Assembly (NCBI RefSeq): GCF_003569005.1
Contig: NZ_BCUR01000004.1
Span: 1,959,111-2,023,110 of the forward strand
Length of the DNA: 64,000 bases
Direction of reading: 5' to 3'
Source: Vibrio superstes
Lineage (GTDB): Bacteria > Pseudomonadota > Gammaproteobacteria > Enterobacterales > Vibrionaceae
In this document: piece after piece, positions 12,674 to 22,119 of the stretch
Layout: every line of letters begins with the position of its first letter
Numbering within the stretch: position 1 is the stretch's first letter
The notes under the pieces: generated by a model
What the model was told of the DNA's origin: nothing
The model's database searches: none
What the model saw: the letters and a program-made list of their open reading frames with translations, nothing else
Program-made: the position numbers and the translations under genes

Positions 12674-12736
12674 TAACGCTAGACACGCATTGCCGAGGTT
12701 TGTTGTCGGTAATCTCTTGGTGGTGAAGATCCCCGA

Positions 12737-12859
12737 TAAGAGCGCTCGGGGATGACAAGACTCGAAACACTCGGGGGTGACAACACCCGAAGCACTTTGG
12801 AGTGACAAGACCCGAAAAACTCTAGAGTGACAAGGCCAAAAGCGCTCGGGGAGCTCGAC
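12737..12859. repeat. 25-bp degenerate tandem repeat array, about five units
   Basis: Units of 25 bp are at 12737-12761, 12762-12786, 12787-12811 and 12812-12836, with a 23-bp final unit at 12837-12859. The consensus is about ccgaaacactcggggagtgac followed by aagac. The core actcgggg.tgac resembles the right end of the dispersed family A repeats at 16041-16134 and 63813-63910. The array lies between the ald stop codon and the ald terminator, so it would be in the ald mRNA 3' untranslated region. Confidence 0.8.
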
Positions 12860-12886
12860 TTTTGAGCAGGAGAGAGAAGCTGTCAG

Positions 12887-14071
12887 CTACAACACCGCGT
12901 GTATGAGAATATTACGCGGTGTTATTTTTTTCTCGCAAAATTCCGTTAGATGAACCTTATAACCGTGCTCTTGCAGATAAAGAGACTTATCTAAGATAAG
13001 CCACATCTCTAAAGGTCTATGAAAAGCCATTTGCACTAAGCTGAGTTTTTCCATTCGCGCAAAGCGCTCCTCTCCTAATCTTTGATAACGCTTAAAATCA
13101 CAATCAGGTAACTCAAAGCCCTTTCGCTGCGCCGCCCACTTACAAAACTCAATGAACCCAAGCTGAAGCTGCGATTTCTTGACGCTTGGAATGGGTTGAT
13201 ATTCGCTCAAACCTAGTTCTTCTCTTAAAAGCTCATCCAACCCGAGTCGATAACTCATTTCTTGGTATCTATGGCGCTCCACTCTCTCGCCGCCGGTGAC
13301 CGTTTCCTGCAATGGAATACGTAACTCTGACTTAGATAGCGTCAAGGCTGACTGCTTGCCCAGACTCGAAAGAGGCTGATACTGATCGTCTTGTATTAAG
13401 TGATAACAACAAGGCGCTATTGATAGTGCGGCTAACTGGTGATCCATCGCGTGCTTCATCAAAGAAACATGCAAATCTCCGCAGGCATGCAAAGCGACGG
13501 CGTGTTGCTTGTTATTAAATACATGTTGATGGTCACAGTGAAACGCATCACCCTGAATAAAGGTGACAGGAAGATTTTGCTTGAGAGCCTCGGCCTGACC
13601 ATATTCGCAAAGTGGCTGTTGCCACTCAAAACTGGTCACCGACTGCCCCGAATGATGAGCGAGTATTCGCCCCAAGAATCCCTTACCGGCACACCACTCC
13701 AACCATTCGACACCTGAATGGGCCGAGAGCGCCTGAGACCCCATAGCCGTGATTTGTTCTAGCTTTCTTCCGGGTATTCCAGTAGCAAGATGAGAATCAA
13801 GCTCTAGAGGCATGGTCGATGAGTGCTCAAGCGCCACCAAGGGCTCTATATCCTTAAGTTCAGGTATAAATGTTTGTAGCTGCTGATACACACTCGATAC
13901 GTCGTGCTTTAGGGTATGAGCATCGGACGCAGATAAGCCATCAAGCCAGGTTGCCAATGGCGTATTCGCAAATCGGTGTTGTCGAGAGCGACTCTCGTGA
14001 AAAGGCTCAAAACGCCAAAAATGTTGGCATTTAAGCAATAGATGATCGAGCGGTGTAAAATGTGTGAGCAT
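12887..14071 (-). CDS. Predicted SAM-dependent methyltransferase (Methyltransf_32/METTL25-like)
   Basis: 394-aa protein with a class I methyltransferase core in the middle. Motif I is EWLEWCAGKGFLGRILA near residues 122-138, and ALHACGDLHVSLMKHA and SIAPCCYHL follow. The combination of CAGKGxLGR and CCYH is typical of the family that includes eukaryotic METTL25 and GSTCD-like proteins. The flanks of about 110 N-terminal and 170 C-terminal residues have no motif I can name. The substrate is unknown; RNA or protein are both possible. It stands alone, convergent with ald, and its last codons overlap the ald terminator hairpin. Confidence 0.75.
   Translation of the reverse strand: MLTHFTPLDHLLLKCQHFWRFEPFHESRSRQHRFANTPLATWLDGLSASDAHTLKHDVSSVYQQLQTFIPELKDIEPLVALEHSSTMPLELDSHLATGIPGRKLEQITAMGSQALSAHSGVEWLEWCAGKGFLGRILAHHSGQSVTSFEWQQPLCEYGQAEALKQNLPVTFIQGDAFHCDHQHVFNNKQHAVALHACGDLHVSLMKHAMDHQLAALSIAPCCYHLIQDDQYQPLSSLGKQSALTLSKSELRIPLQETVTGGERVERHRYQEMSYRLGLDELLREELGLSEYQPIPSVKKSQLQLGFIEFCKWAAQRKGFELPDCDFKRYQRLGEERFARMEKLSLVQMAFHRPLEMWLILDKSLYLQEHGYKVHLTEFCEKKITPRNILIHAVL
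12891..12931 (+). terminator. Rho-independent terminator of ald, inside the convergent gene
   Basis: On the plus strand, AACACCGCG (12891-12899) pairs perfectly with CGCGGTGTT (12915-12923) and is followed by ATTTTTTT. The hairpin lies within the last codons of the minus-strand methyltransferase gene, about 220 nt after the ald stop. Confidence 0.85.
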
Positions 14072-14122
14072 GCTTCCCCCTAAGGTGGTTATTTTAGAGG
14101 GAAGCGAATCAATTAGGAATAT

Positions 14123-15115
<993 letters not shown>

Positions 15116-15255
15116 TTACATATAATGAATAGTTATAACGTTTTTAGATTAGTATGAAAAGTAGTTTCATTGATATTCATGATATAAGGTCACTATAGAC
15201 ACAGCTAAACAAATTTCTTAGGCTACGGCATCGCTGTAATGACAATGGATCTCTC

Positions 15256-16011
15256 ATGTATCGACACCTTCTCGAACCCATTCATCAATTTCTCAACTGC
15301 ACTACCCCAACACAATGGATAGAGGAAGCAAAAAAGCCTGAGCGACTGCCTGTGGTGCTTATCGACCACCTATTGTGTGAATTGAAAGCCGGCCAGTCCG
15401 CCATGTTCCTGATCCGCAAATACGCAGCAAACAATGAAAGCAAACAGCAGCTACTGGAGTGGTTCAAACCCTATGAAGAATTTGCCTACAAGGGTATTGG
15501 TGATCTGAATACCTTGAAAGGTAAAAGTAATATCTCGAAAGGCATTATTGCTCAATCTGATTCACCGTATAGCCAAGACCTTATCGATAAAATGGTGCTG
15601 CTGATCAAAGAAGAGCTGCATCACTTCTATCAAGTTCTAGAAATCATGGATAGCCGCGGAATTGAATACAATCACGTACCCGCCAGTCGTTATGCGAAAG
15701 GTTTGCTTAAACATGTGAAAACCTATGAGCCACAGACACTAATAGATAAGTTGATTATTGGTGCCTTCATTGAGGCAAGATCGTGCGAGCGCTTTGCCGC
15801 TCTAGCGCCACATATGGACGAAGATATACAGAATTTCTATATCTCTCTATTGCGCTCAGAAGCAAGGCACTATCAAGATTATCTAACTTTAGCTCAACAG
15901 ATTGCCAGTGAAGACATTGGTGAACGAGTGGAATACTTTGCGAAGGTTGAGGCTGAACTAATTACTACACCGGATGTTGAATTTAAGTTTCATAGTGGTG
16001 TTCCGGTATAG
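15256..16011 (+). CDS. miaE: MiaE, tRNA-(ms2io6A37) hydroxylase
   Basis: Non-haem diiron monooxygenase that hydroxylates the isopentenyl group of ms2i6A at position 37 of tRNAs reading UNN codons. The 251-aa product has the four-helix diiron ligands as ExxH-type motifs: KEELHHFYQ, IEARSCERF and RSEARHYQDY. The size suits the family. The ATG at 15256 follows weak ribosome-binding signals. It is a single gene on the plus strand, divergent from cysB, and is followed by two different dispersed repeats. Confidence 0.92.
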   Translation: MYRHLLEPIHQFLNCTTPTQWIEEAKKPERLPVVLIDHLLCELKAGQSAMFLIRKYAANNESKQQLLEWFKPYEEFAYKGIGDLNTLKGKSNISKGIIAQSDSPYSQDLIDKMVLLIKEELHHFYQVLEIMDSRGIEYNHVPASRYAKGLLKHVKTYEPQTLIDKLIIGAFIEARSCERFAALAPHMDEDIQNFYISLLRSEARHYQDYLTLAQQIASEDIGERVEYFAKVEAELITTPDVEFKFHSGVPV

Positions 16012-16040
16012 GAACAAATAGGCAGTCATACTAATTAAAT

Positions 16041-16134
16041 CGTCGTCCCCGAGGCTGGCGTACCAGTCGGGTACCTTTTATAGAGACAGATGCCCGACCG
16101 GAGTGCCGGCCCAGAAAAGCACTCGGGCATGACG
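16041..16134. repeat. Dispersed hairpin repeat, family A
   Basis: A 94-bp element starts cgtcgtccccgag and ends actcgggcatgacg, so its ends form imperfect terminal inverted repeats. The middle contains ggctggcgtaccagtcggg and an internal inverted segment, gcccgaccggagtgccggc. A second copy is at 63813-63910. It is directly followed, 30 bp on, by a family B element. Located between the convergent genes miaE and pyrF. Confidence 0.75.
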
Positions 16135-16164
16135 AGGAATTGCTAACTTTGCCTGTCTTACGCT

Positions 16165-16262
16165 CGTCATCCTAGAAAGTTCAGAGAACTTATCTAGGAT
16201 CTTGGAGTGCACTTTGCTGGCTGAAGCACTTTCTAAGGTCCTGAATCAAGTTCAGGATGACG
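16165..16262. repeat. Dispersed hairpin repeat, family B
   Basis: A 98-bp element with the terminal inverted repeat CGTCATCCT...AGGATGACG. The first half holds the hairpin cctagaaagttc-agag-aacttatctagg, and the second half holds cctgaatcaagttcagg. Same design as 3796-3890. It lies in the 277-bp miaE-pyrF gap, so it could form the common 3' end of the convergent transcripts; no separate T-tailed terminator was seen there. Confidence 0.75.
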
Positions 16263-16288
16263 TTTGTTATTGCCTAACTTGGATTAAA

Positions 16289-16981
16289 TTACGCTAGAGT
16301 CGCGTTGATCTCGGCTAGTACTTTCGCAGGATCTGCAGCTTGGGTAATTGGTCGGCCGATCACAAGGTAGTCAGAACCTGCTTGAATCGCGTCAACTGGG
16401 GTCATGATACGCTTTTGGTCGCCAACGGCAGCACCTGCTGGGCGAATGCCTGGGGTCACCAATTTAAACTCTTTACCTAGCTCAGATTTCAAGAAGCTCG
16501 CTTCTTGAGCTGAACATACCACTCCGTCTAAACCACTGTTCTTGGTTAGGTGCGCAAGGCGCAATACCTGAGCTTTTGGCTCAACATCTAAGCCAATACC
16601 CGCCAAGTCTGACTGTTCCATGCTGGTGAGTACAGTAACACCAATCAGCAGTGGACGATCTTTACCGTAAGGTTCCAAGATTTCACGTGATGCGGTCATC
16701 ATACGCTCACCGCCACCTGCGTGAACATTCACCATCCAAACGCCCATTTCAGCTGCAGCGCGAACCGCTTTAGAACAAGTATTTGGGATATCGTGAAATT
16801 TCAAATCCAAGAATACAGAAAAGCCTTTTTGATGGAGTTGTTTAACAAACTCAGGGCCAAATAGAGTGAACATCTCTTTGCCTACTTTTAAGCGGCATGA
16901 GGCTGGGTCAATTCGGTCTACAAAGTTTAAAGCGTCATTCTTGTTGTCATAGTCTAAGGCAACGATCACTTTTTGATCCAT
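16289..16981 (-). CDS. pyrF: PyrF, orotidine 5'-phosphate decarboxylase
   Basis: Last step of de novo UMP synthesis. I chose the ATG at 16981, which gives 230 aa, has an AGGAGA ribosome-binding sequence just upstream and starts [13 protein letters not shown] like other Vibrio PyrF proteins; the frame extends eight codons further. The catalytic Asp59-x-Lys61-x-x-Asp64 set is present in [11 protein letters not shown], and the phosphate-binding segments TPGIRPAG and YLVIGRPIT are near the C-terminus. It lies downstream of lapA-lapB in the same order as E. coli. Confidence 0.96.
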   Translation of the reverse strand: MDQKVIVALDYDNKNDALNFVDRIDPASCRLKVGKEMFTLFGPEFVKQLHQKGFSVFLDLKFHDIPNTCSKAVRAAAEMGVWMVNVHAGGGERMMTASREILEPYGKDRPLLIGVTVLTSMEQSDLAGIGLDVEPKAQVLRLAHLTKNSGLDGVVCSAQEASFLKSELGKEFKLVTPGIRPAGAAVGDQKRIMTPVDAIQAGSDYLVIGRPITQAADPAKVLAEINATLA

Positions 16982-17067
16982 CGAAAGGTCTCCTAGTATG
17001 GGCATGGGGGATAAAGCGCGCCTATTCTAACCTTGTCAGTCGAAGATTGTTAGAGTGAAACGCGATT

Positions 17068-18237
17068 TTATTCGCCGTCTAAGCCTCGGATAGGCTTGAT
17101 GCTGCCCCAGTTGCGGCAAGATGGGCAATGCCAATGAAGGGCATGAGTTGAATAGCCACATTTGCGGCATCTGTGATGAGGCTTCACCTTCAATTGCTCA
17201 CCAACCATGGTTTGAAGAGTGCTCAAGCTGTCTTTTGCACGACCCTCTTCTGCCTCTGCAATATGGTAATCAATTAAACGGTAGAACCCCTTCATAGTAG
17301 GGTTCTTGATCAGCTGTCGGGTCAATAGCGATTGAGCGGCTGCTGTGCCATCATGCTGAGCGACCACTTGTGCCAACATGAGTTCGACAGACACACCCGC
17401 TTTCTTGTCGATACATTTACGAAGAAACTCTAACAGTTCAGGCTCTTGACCCAGGTGGTAATAACAATCAGCTAGGTTTGGTAGCACCTCACTAATAAAG
17501 TCGACATCCTGAACTAATACCGACTCTAGATACTTAATGGTCTTAGTGTACTCTTCCGTTTCCATGTAGATACGTCCAAGTGATATGTTGGCACGCACAC
17601 ATTTAGGGTCTTCAGCTAACGCTTTCTTATAGTACTGAATGGATTTGGCTCGCTTGCCAAAGGCCTTTTCATTCAACGCCAGTTCACACCAGTAATGAGA
17701 GATACTGGTGCGCATTTTTCTGCGTCCCATTTTCACCAACATACTGGCGTAGTGGATAGCCTTGCCCCACTCCTTGGTTTGTTGATAAATCGCCACCAAT
17801 TGCTGCAGCGCCTGTTCTCTATGATCAGGCTCTTCCACCAATTGCTCATAGATTTTTTCTGCGCGATCTAGAAAACCCGAGACCATGTAGTCTTTGGCCA
17901 ACTGCTGCAAAGCAATGTTCTTTTGTTCAATGGTCAGTTCGGTGCGCGAGATGAGGTTTTGGTGAATGCGAATCGCTCGGTCAACCTCGCCACGTGAGCG
18001 AAACAAGTTCCCCAAAGCAAGGTGAGTATCTATGGTTTCGTCATCGACCTGAAGAAGTTCGATGAAATGATCCACTGCTTTATCTGATTGCTCAGATAAC
18101 AGCAGGTTTAGACCATGAACGTACTGTCTGGAAATTTGGTTAGACTGTCTCTGATTATCTTGACGTGCACTACGCTGGCCCATGTACCATCCATAGGCTG
18201 CTGCAATTGGTAAGAGTAGAAACAGTAACTCAAGCAT
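17068..18237 (-). CDS. lapB: LapB (YciM), lipopolysaccharide assembly protein B
   Basis: Inner-membrane TPR protein that promotes FtsH-dependent degradation of LpxC and so balances LPS and phospholipid synthesis. The 389-aa protein has an N-terminal transmembrane helix (MLELLFLLLPIAAAYGWYMG), about nine TPR-like repeats between residues 35 and 330, and a C-terminal rubredoxin-like metal site, CRKCG...CPSC (about 358-375). It follows lapA after 9 nt, so the two are surely cotranscribed and probably translated together. Confidence 0.95.
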   Translation of the reverse strand: MLELLFLLLPIAAAYGWYMGQRSARQDNQRQSNQISRQYVHGLNLLLSEQSDKAVDHFIELLQVDDETIDTHLALGNLFRSRGEVDRAIRIHQNLISRTELTIEQKNIALQQLAKDYMVSGFLDRAEKIYEQLVEEPDHREQALQQLVAIYQQTKEWGKAIHYASMLVKMGRRKMRTSISHYWCELALNEKAFGKRAKSIQYYKKALAEDPKCVRANISLGRIYMETEEYTKTIKYLESVLVQDVDFISEVLPNLADCYYHLGQEPELLEFLRKCIDKKAGVSVELMLAQVVAQHDGTAAAQSLLTRQLIKNPTMKGFYRLIDYHIAEAEEGRAKDSLSTLQTMVGEQLKVKPHHRCRKCGYSTHALHWHCPSCRNWGSIKPIRGLDGE

Positions 18238-18246
18238 CCAATAAAC

Positions 18247-18555
18247 TTACTTCTCTGTTTTGATTGAAGCGGGTACGGACGGGGTAGTCGGTGCAGAAGT
18301 CGCCACTTGAGGTGTTAGCTTCTTCAGTTTTCTATTTAGCTTGCGTACTTGCAGTTGAGATTTGAGGTGCATACTGCCAAAAACCAGTCCTGAGATAACG
18401 AAGCCAGTTACGAATACGATACCAATCAGCGTAGAAAGATGAAATTCACCTTCCGCGAGCAAGTAGTTAAATGTCACTACTTCTTGGTTTTGTGCGCCTA
18501 GAGCCAGCGCAATAAGAAACAGTACCAACACTAACGCTACCTTTAGAATTTTCAC
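18247..18555 (-). CDS. lapA: LapA (YciS), lipopolysaccharide assembly protein A
   Basis: Small inner-membrane protein (102 aa, DUF1049 family) that works with LapB in LPS assembly. It has two transmembrane segments (about 5-22 and 42-65) with the conserved NQEVVTFNYLLAEGEF loop between them, then a basic cytoplasmic tail (HLKSQLQVRKLNRKLKKL). First gene of lapA-lapB, with pyrF following. The 144-bp gap to ihfB contains the ihfB terminator, so lapAB probably have their own promoter. Confidence 0.93.
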   Translation of the reverse strand: MKILKVALVLVLFLIALALGAQNQEVVTFNYLLAEGEFHLSTLIGIVFVTGFVISGLVFGSMHLKSQLQVRKLNRKLKKLTPQVATSAPTTPSVPASIKTEK

Positions 18556-18698
18556 TAAGACTACCCTTTTAAAATCAGTGCAATAACAGTGATTATGCAG
18601 TAATTCGACACTCTACACCATGCTAAATCGTAAATTATCATCGACTTGAGTATTCACTAATCAAATTGTGAATCCGTATCAACTTGAGTAGCACAACG

Positions 18699-18732
18699 AA
18701 AAAACGGCACTCCATTATGAAGTGCCGTTTTC
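18699..18732. terminator. Terminator after ihfB, usable in both directions
   Basis: AAAACGGCACT (18701-18711) and AGTGCCGTTTT (18721-18731) form a perfect stem around a 9-nt loop, with A or T runs on both sides. On the minus strand it ends TTTTTT and closes the rpsA-ihfB transcript. Confidence 0.88.
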
Positions 18733-18746
18733 ATTACTCTTTATCA

Positions 18747-19031
18747 CTATAGACTGTCGTTAACGCGCTCACGCAACTCCTTGCCTGGCTTAAAGTGCGG
18801 AACAAATTTTCCTTCCAGCTCTACCTGATCGCCAGTTTTAGGATTACGCCCCATACGCGGCTCGCGATAGTGAAGAGAAAAACTACCGAAACCACGAATC
18901 TCAATTCGCTCACCCGTTTCTAGAGTGTCGGCCATATGCTCAATAATTTCTTTTACTGCGTCTTCAATTTCTTTGGCAGATAAGTGTGTCTGCTCAGCAC
19001 ACAGTCTCTCAATTAATTCAGACTTTGTCAT
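18747..19031 (-). CDS. ihfB: IhfB, integration host factor beta subunit
   Basis: DNA-bending protein that pairs with IhfA and shapes promoters, replication origins and recombination sites. I chose the ATG at 19031 (94 aa, [10 protein letters not shown], the usual start) with GAGGGAAA upstream; the frame extends four codons further. The DNA-intercalating proline is Pro64 in RNPKTG. The [13 protein letters not shown] beta arm and the C-terminal [14 protein letters not shown] are intact. It follows rpsA with a weak terminator between, as in E. coli. Confidence 0.96.
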   Translation of the reverse strand: MTKSELIERLCAEQTHLSAKEIEDAVKEIIEHMADTLETGERIEIRGFGSFSLHYREPRMGRNPKTGDQVELEGKFVPHFKPGKELRERVNDSL

Positions 19032-19051
19032 AGTTTCCCTCATTCACAAAT

Positions 19052-19078
19052 CAAAAAAAGGGAGCCGTATGGCCCCCT
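19052..19078 (-). terminator. Terminator-like hairpin between rpsA and ihfB
   Basis: On the minus strand, GGGGGCC and GGCTCCC pair (one G-T) around a 4-nt loop and are followed by seven T residues, 32 nt after the rpsA stop. It probably attenuates read-through into ihfB, giving less ihfB than rpsA mRNA. Confidence 0.75.
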
Positions 19079-19109
19079 CTTAGCGATCATCTTTTAGTTA
19101 AAAAAGTGA

Positions 19110-20780
19110 TTATTCGCCTTTAGCAGCCTTGAATGCATCTGCCATAGCGTTACCGAACCCGCCGTCTTCAGCTTTGTTCAGTGAAGCCATTGCTTCTTGC
19201 TCTTCAGCTTGATCTTTAGCTTTGATAGATAGGTTGATTACGCGGTTCTTACGGTCTACACCGGTGAACTTAGCTTCAACGCTATCGCCAACACTTAGGA
19301 TCAGAGACGCATCTTCAATACGGTCACGAGATACTTCAGAAGCACGGATGTAACCTTCAACGCCGTCTACAAGTTCAATTGTAGCACCTTTTGCGTCTAC
19401 TGCAGTTACAGTACCGTTAACTAGAGCACCTTTTTTGTTATCAGCAACATAGTTGTTGAACGGGTCGTTTTCCATTTGCTTAACGCCAAGAGAAATACGC
19501 TCACGCTCTGCATCTACTGCAAGAACAACAGCTGAGATTTCGTCGCCTTTCTTGTAGTCACGTACTGCTTCTTCACCAGCAACGTTCCAAGAAATGTCAG
19601 ACAGGTGAACTAGACCGTCAATGCCGCCTTCTAGACCGATGAAGATACCGAAGTCAGTGATAGACTTGATCTTACCAGTTACTTGATCGCCTTTCGCTTG
19701 AATTTCAGCGAATGACTGCCAAGGGTTAGCTTTACATTGTTTTAGGCCTAGAGAGATACGACGACGTTCTTCGTCAATCTCAAGAACCATAACCTCAACT
19801 TCGTCGCCTACGTTCACAACTTTAGAAGGGTGGATGTTCTTGTTAGTCCAATCCATTTCAGAAACGTGTACTAGACCTTCAACGCCTTCTTCGATTTCTA
19901 CGAAGCAGCCGTAATCAGTAAGGTTAGTAACGCGACCAGTTAGCTTATGAGTCTCAGGGTAACGCTTAGCGATTGCTACCCATGGATCTTCGCCAAGTTG
20001 CTTAAGACCTAGAGAAACACGAGTGCGCTCACGGTCAAACTTAAGAACTTTAACTAGGATCTCGTCACCAACGTTCACGATCTCAGATGGGTGCTTAACG
20101 CGCTTCCAAGCCATGTCAGTGATGTGAAGTAGACCATCTACGCCACCAAGGTCAACGAATGCACCGTAGTCAGTAAGGTTCTTAACGATACCTTTAACTT
20201 CAGTACCTTCTTGTAGAGTCTCAAGAAGTTCGTCACGCTCAACACTGTTTTCAGATTCGATAACAGCACGACGAGAAACAACAACGTTGTTGCGCTTCTG
20301 GTCAAGCTTGATAACTTTGAACTCTAGCTCTTTGTTTTCTAGGTGAGCAGTGTCACGGATAGGACGTACGTCTACTAGAGAACCAGGTAGGAAAGCACGG
20401 ATACCGTTTAGTTCAACAGTGAAACCGCCTTTAACTTTACCGTTGATGATACCAACAACAGTTTCAGCTTCTTCGTAAGCTTTCTCAAGTACGATCCAAG
20501 CTTCGTGACGCTTAGCTTTCTCACGAGAAAGTTGAGTCTCACCGAAACCATCTTCAACAGCGTCAAGCGCTACGTCTACTTCAGAACCCACTTCAACTTC
20601 AAGTTCGCCAGCAGCGTTCTTGAATTGTTCTGCAGGGATAGCAGACTCAGACTTAAGACCAGCGTCAACAAGAACGAAACCGTTCTCGATAGCTACTACA
20701 GTACCTTTAACGATGCTGCCTTGTTGGAATTCAGTTTCGTTTAGAAACTCTTCAAAGAGTTGAGCAAAAGATTCAGTCAT
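19110..20780 (-). CDS. rpsA: RpsA, 30S ribosomal protein S1
   Basis: mRNA-binding ribosomal protein needed for initiation on structured or weak leaders. The 556-aa protein is full length, with six S1 (OB-fold) repeats. The repeats carry recurring segments such as [43 protein letters not shown] and [20 protein letters not shown]. Codon use is strongly biased toward a few codons, as in a highly expressed gene. The cmk-rpsA-ihfB order is conserved. The 122-bp leader before the ATG may hold the autoregulatory structure known from E. coli, but I did not verify a fold. Confidence 0.97.
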   Translation of the reverse strand: MTESFAQLFEEFLNETEFQQGSIVKGTVVAIENGFVLVDAGLKSESAIPAEQFKNAAGELEVEVGSEVDVALDAVEDGFGETQLSREKAKRHEAWIVLEKAYEEAETVVGIINGKVKGGFTVELNGIRAFLPGSLVDVRPIRDTAHLENKELEFKVIKLDQKRNNVVVSRRAVIESENSVERDELLETLQEGTEVKGIVKNLTDYGAFVDLGGVDGLLHITDMAWKRVKHPSEIVNVGDEILVKVLKFDRERTRVSLGLKQLGEDPWVAIAKRYPETHKLTGRVTNLTDYGCFVEIEEGVEGLVHVSEMDWTNKNIHPSKVVNVGDEVEVMVLEIDEERRRISLGLKQCKANPWQSFAEIQAKGDQVTGKIKSITDFGIFIGLEGGIDGLVHLSDISWNVAGEEAVRDYKKGDEISAVVLAVDAERERISLGVKQMENDPFNNYVADNKKGALVNGTVTAVDAKGATIELVDGVEGYIRASEVSRDRIEDASLILSVGDSVEAKFTGVDRKNRVINLSIKAKDQAEEQEAMASLNKAEDGGFGNAMADAFKAAKGE

Positions 20781-20902
20781 TATTTGATCTTCAATATTTA
20801 AACGTCCACGGGCATCCTACCGCGTGGGGTTGATAAATTCGCCAGTCATCATCCTTGCGACCAACGTTCCATAATGCCTTGATTACCTGATTGAAGGTGA
20901 AA

Positions 20903-21580
20903 TCAAGACAGTTTAGATTCGATAAATTGTAAGGCTTCTTCTACCACTTCTTCAATAGAAAGTTCTGTAGAATCAAGCACTAAAGCGTCTTCCGCCGGAC
21001 GTAAAGGTGCAACCGCTCTATTGCGATCGCGATGGTCACGTTCTTGGATCTCGCTTAAAAGGTGGTCAATACTAACGCCTAAGCCCTTGCCTTGCAACTG
21101 ATTAAAGCGTCTTTGTGCACGTTCCTCAGCGCTGGCATCTAGGAAAATCTTTGCCACTGCGCTAGGGAAAACCACTGTTCCCATATCACGCCCGTCGGCA
21201 ACCAAACCTGGTTCAGCTTGAAACGCTCTCTGACGGCGCAACAAGGCCTCTCTAACACGAGGCAAAGCAGCAACTTTAGAGGCTGCCATTCCTGTTTCTT
21301 CTTTTCTTAGTTCGCTCGAAACATCTTCACCTTCCAGTACAACCTGAACGAGGTCGCCCTGAGCGATAAATTGCACATCTAAGTGCGTCGCTAGTGGTAC
21401 CAAGGCATCTTCTGATTCAATATCAACACCGTGGTGAATTGCCGCTAGCGCTAGGACACGATAAATCGCACCTGAGTCGAGTAATTGGAAGCCTAACTTT
21501 TCAGCCAACATCATACATAAAGTGCCCTTACCCGCCCCACTTGGGCCGTCTACGGTAATGACAGGAGAAAGAGAAGACAT
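20903..21580 (-). CDS. cmk: Cmk, cytidylate kinase
   Basis: Phosphorylates CMP and dCMP to the diphosphates in pyrimidine salvage. I chose the ATG at 21580 (225 aa, [20 protein letters not shown]) with GGAG upstream. The frame is open to 21703, but the extra residues are unlike any Cmk. P-loop GPSGAGKGT is at 12-20; [19 protein letters not shown] and the LID region [13 protein letters not shown] are all present. Upstream neighbour of rpsA on the same strand. Confidence 0.95.
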   Translation of the reverse strand: MSSLSPVITVDGPSGAGKGTLCMMLAEKLGFQLLDSGAIYRVLALAAIHHGVDIESEDALVPLATHLDVQFIAQGDLVQVVLEGEDVSSELRKEETGMAASKVAALPRVREALLRRQRAFQAEPGLVADGRDMGTVVFPSAVAKIFLDASAEERAQRRFNQLQGKGLGVSIDHLLSEIQERDHRDRNRAVAPLRPAEDALVLDSTELSIEEVVEEALQFIESKLS

Positions 21581-21769
21581 ATTTACTCCAGATGTTTTTC
21601 TTGTTGTTATGGGTCTTTGCCCTAAGTGCGTCTCTTTGAACGCGCGGCATATTATAGAGGTAATTACCCCACTCTGCGAGTAATAACACAGAAGATTATA
21701 CAAGGATGGCTCGCAGGCTAGGTAACCTAGAGAGAGCTATAATAAAACAGTCATAAAAAGGGAGTTTTT

Positions 21770-22084
21770 ATGCCAAATTTATTCTCAGATATTCCCAATG
21801 ATTTGCCCAACGAGTTATTTAATGACCTACTCAATAATAAACACATCCGCATTGAGCGGATTATCTCTCATGGGCACACCTCACCAGACAAAGGTTGGTA
21901 TGACCAAGAAGAGCACGAGTGGGTGATCGTGTTAAAGGGAGAAGGTGAAATTGAGTTTGGAAGTGGCAATACTGTAAAGCTAGGCGTTGGGGAGTATCTC
22001 AATATCCCTGCTCATGAAAAACATAGGGTGGTCTGGACCACCCATGAAGAGCCAACCCTATGGCTCGCGGTCTTCTATCGCTAG
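21770..22084 (+). CDS. Small single-domain cupin protein
   Basis: 104-aa protein with a double-stranded beta-helix (cupin_2-type) fold signature. The motifs are SHGHTSPDKGWYDQEEHEWVIVLKGEGE, with probable metal ligands in HGH..E..HEW, then the second motif LGVGEYLNIPAHEKHRV. The ATG has an AGGGAG ribosome-binding sequence. It sits alone between divergent cmk and convergent sohB. Cupins of this size are metal-binding and often small-molecule binders or isomerases; the substrate cannot be read from sequence. Confidence 0.8.
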   Translation: MPNLFSDIPNDLPNELFNDLLNNKHIRIERIISHGHTSPDKGWYDQEEHEWVIVLKGEGEIEFGSGNTVKLGVGEYLNIPAHEKHRVVWTTHEEPTLWLAVFYR

Positions 22085-22119
22085 TGCTTAAAGCGTTAAT
22101 CGCCTAGGCGATTATATCG

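Noticed and set aside
12674..12886. Possible CRISPR array (25-bp repeats)
   Set aside because: Repeats are directly adjacent with no spacers and are degenerate. No cas genes are nearby, so this is a simple tandem repeat.
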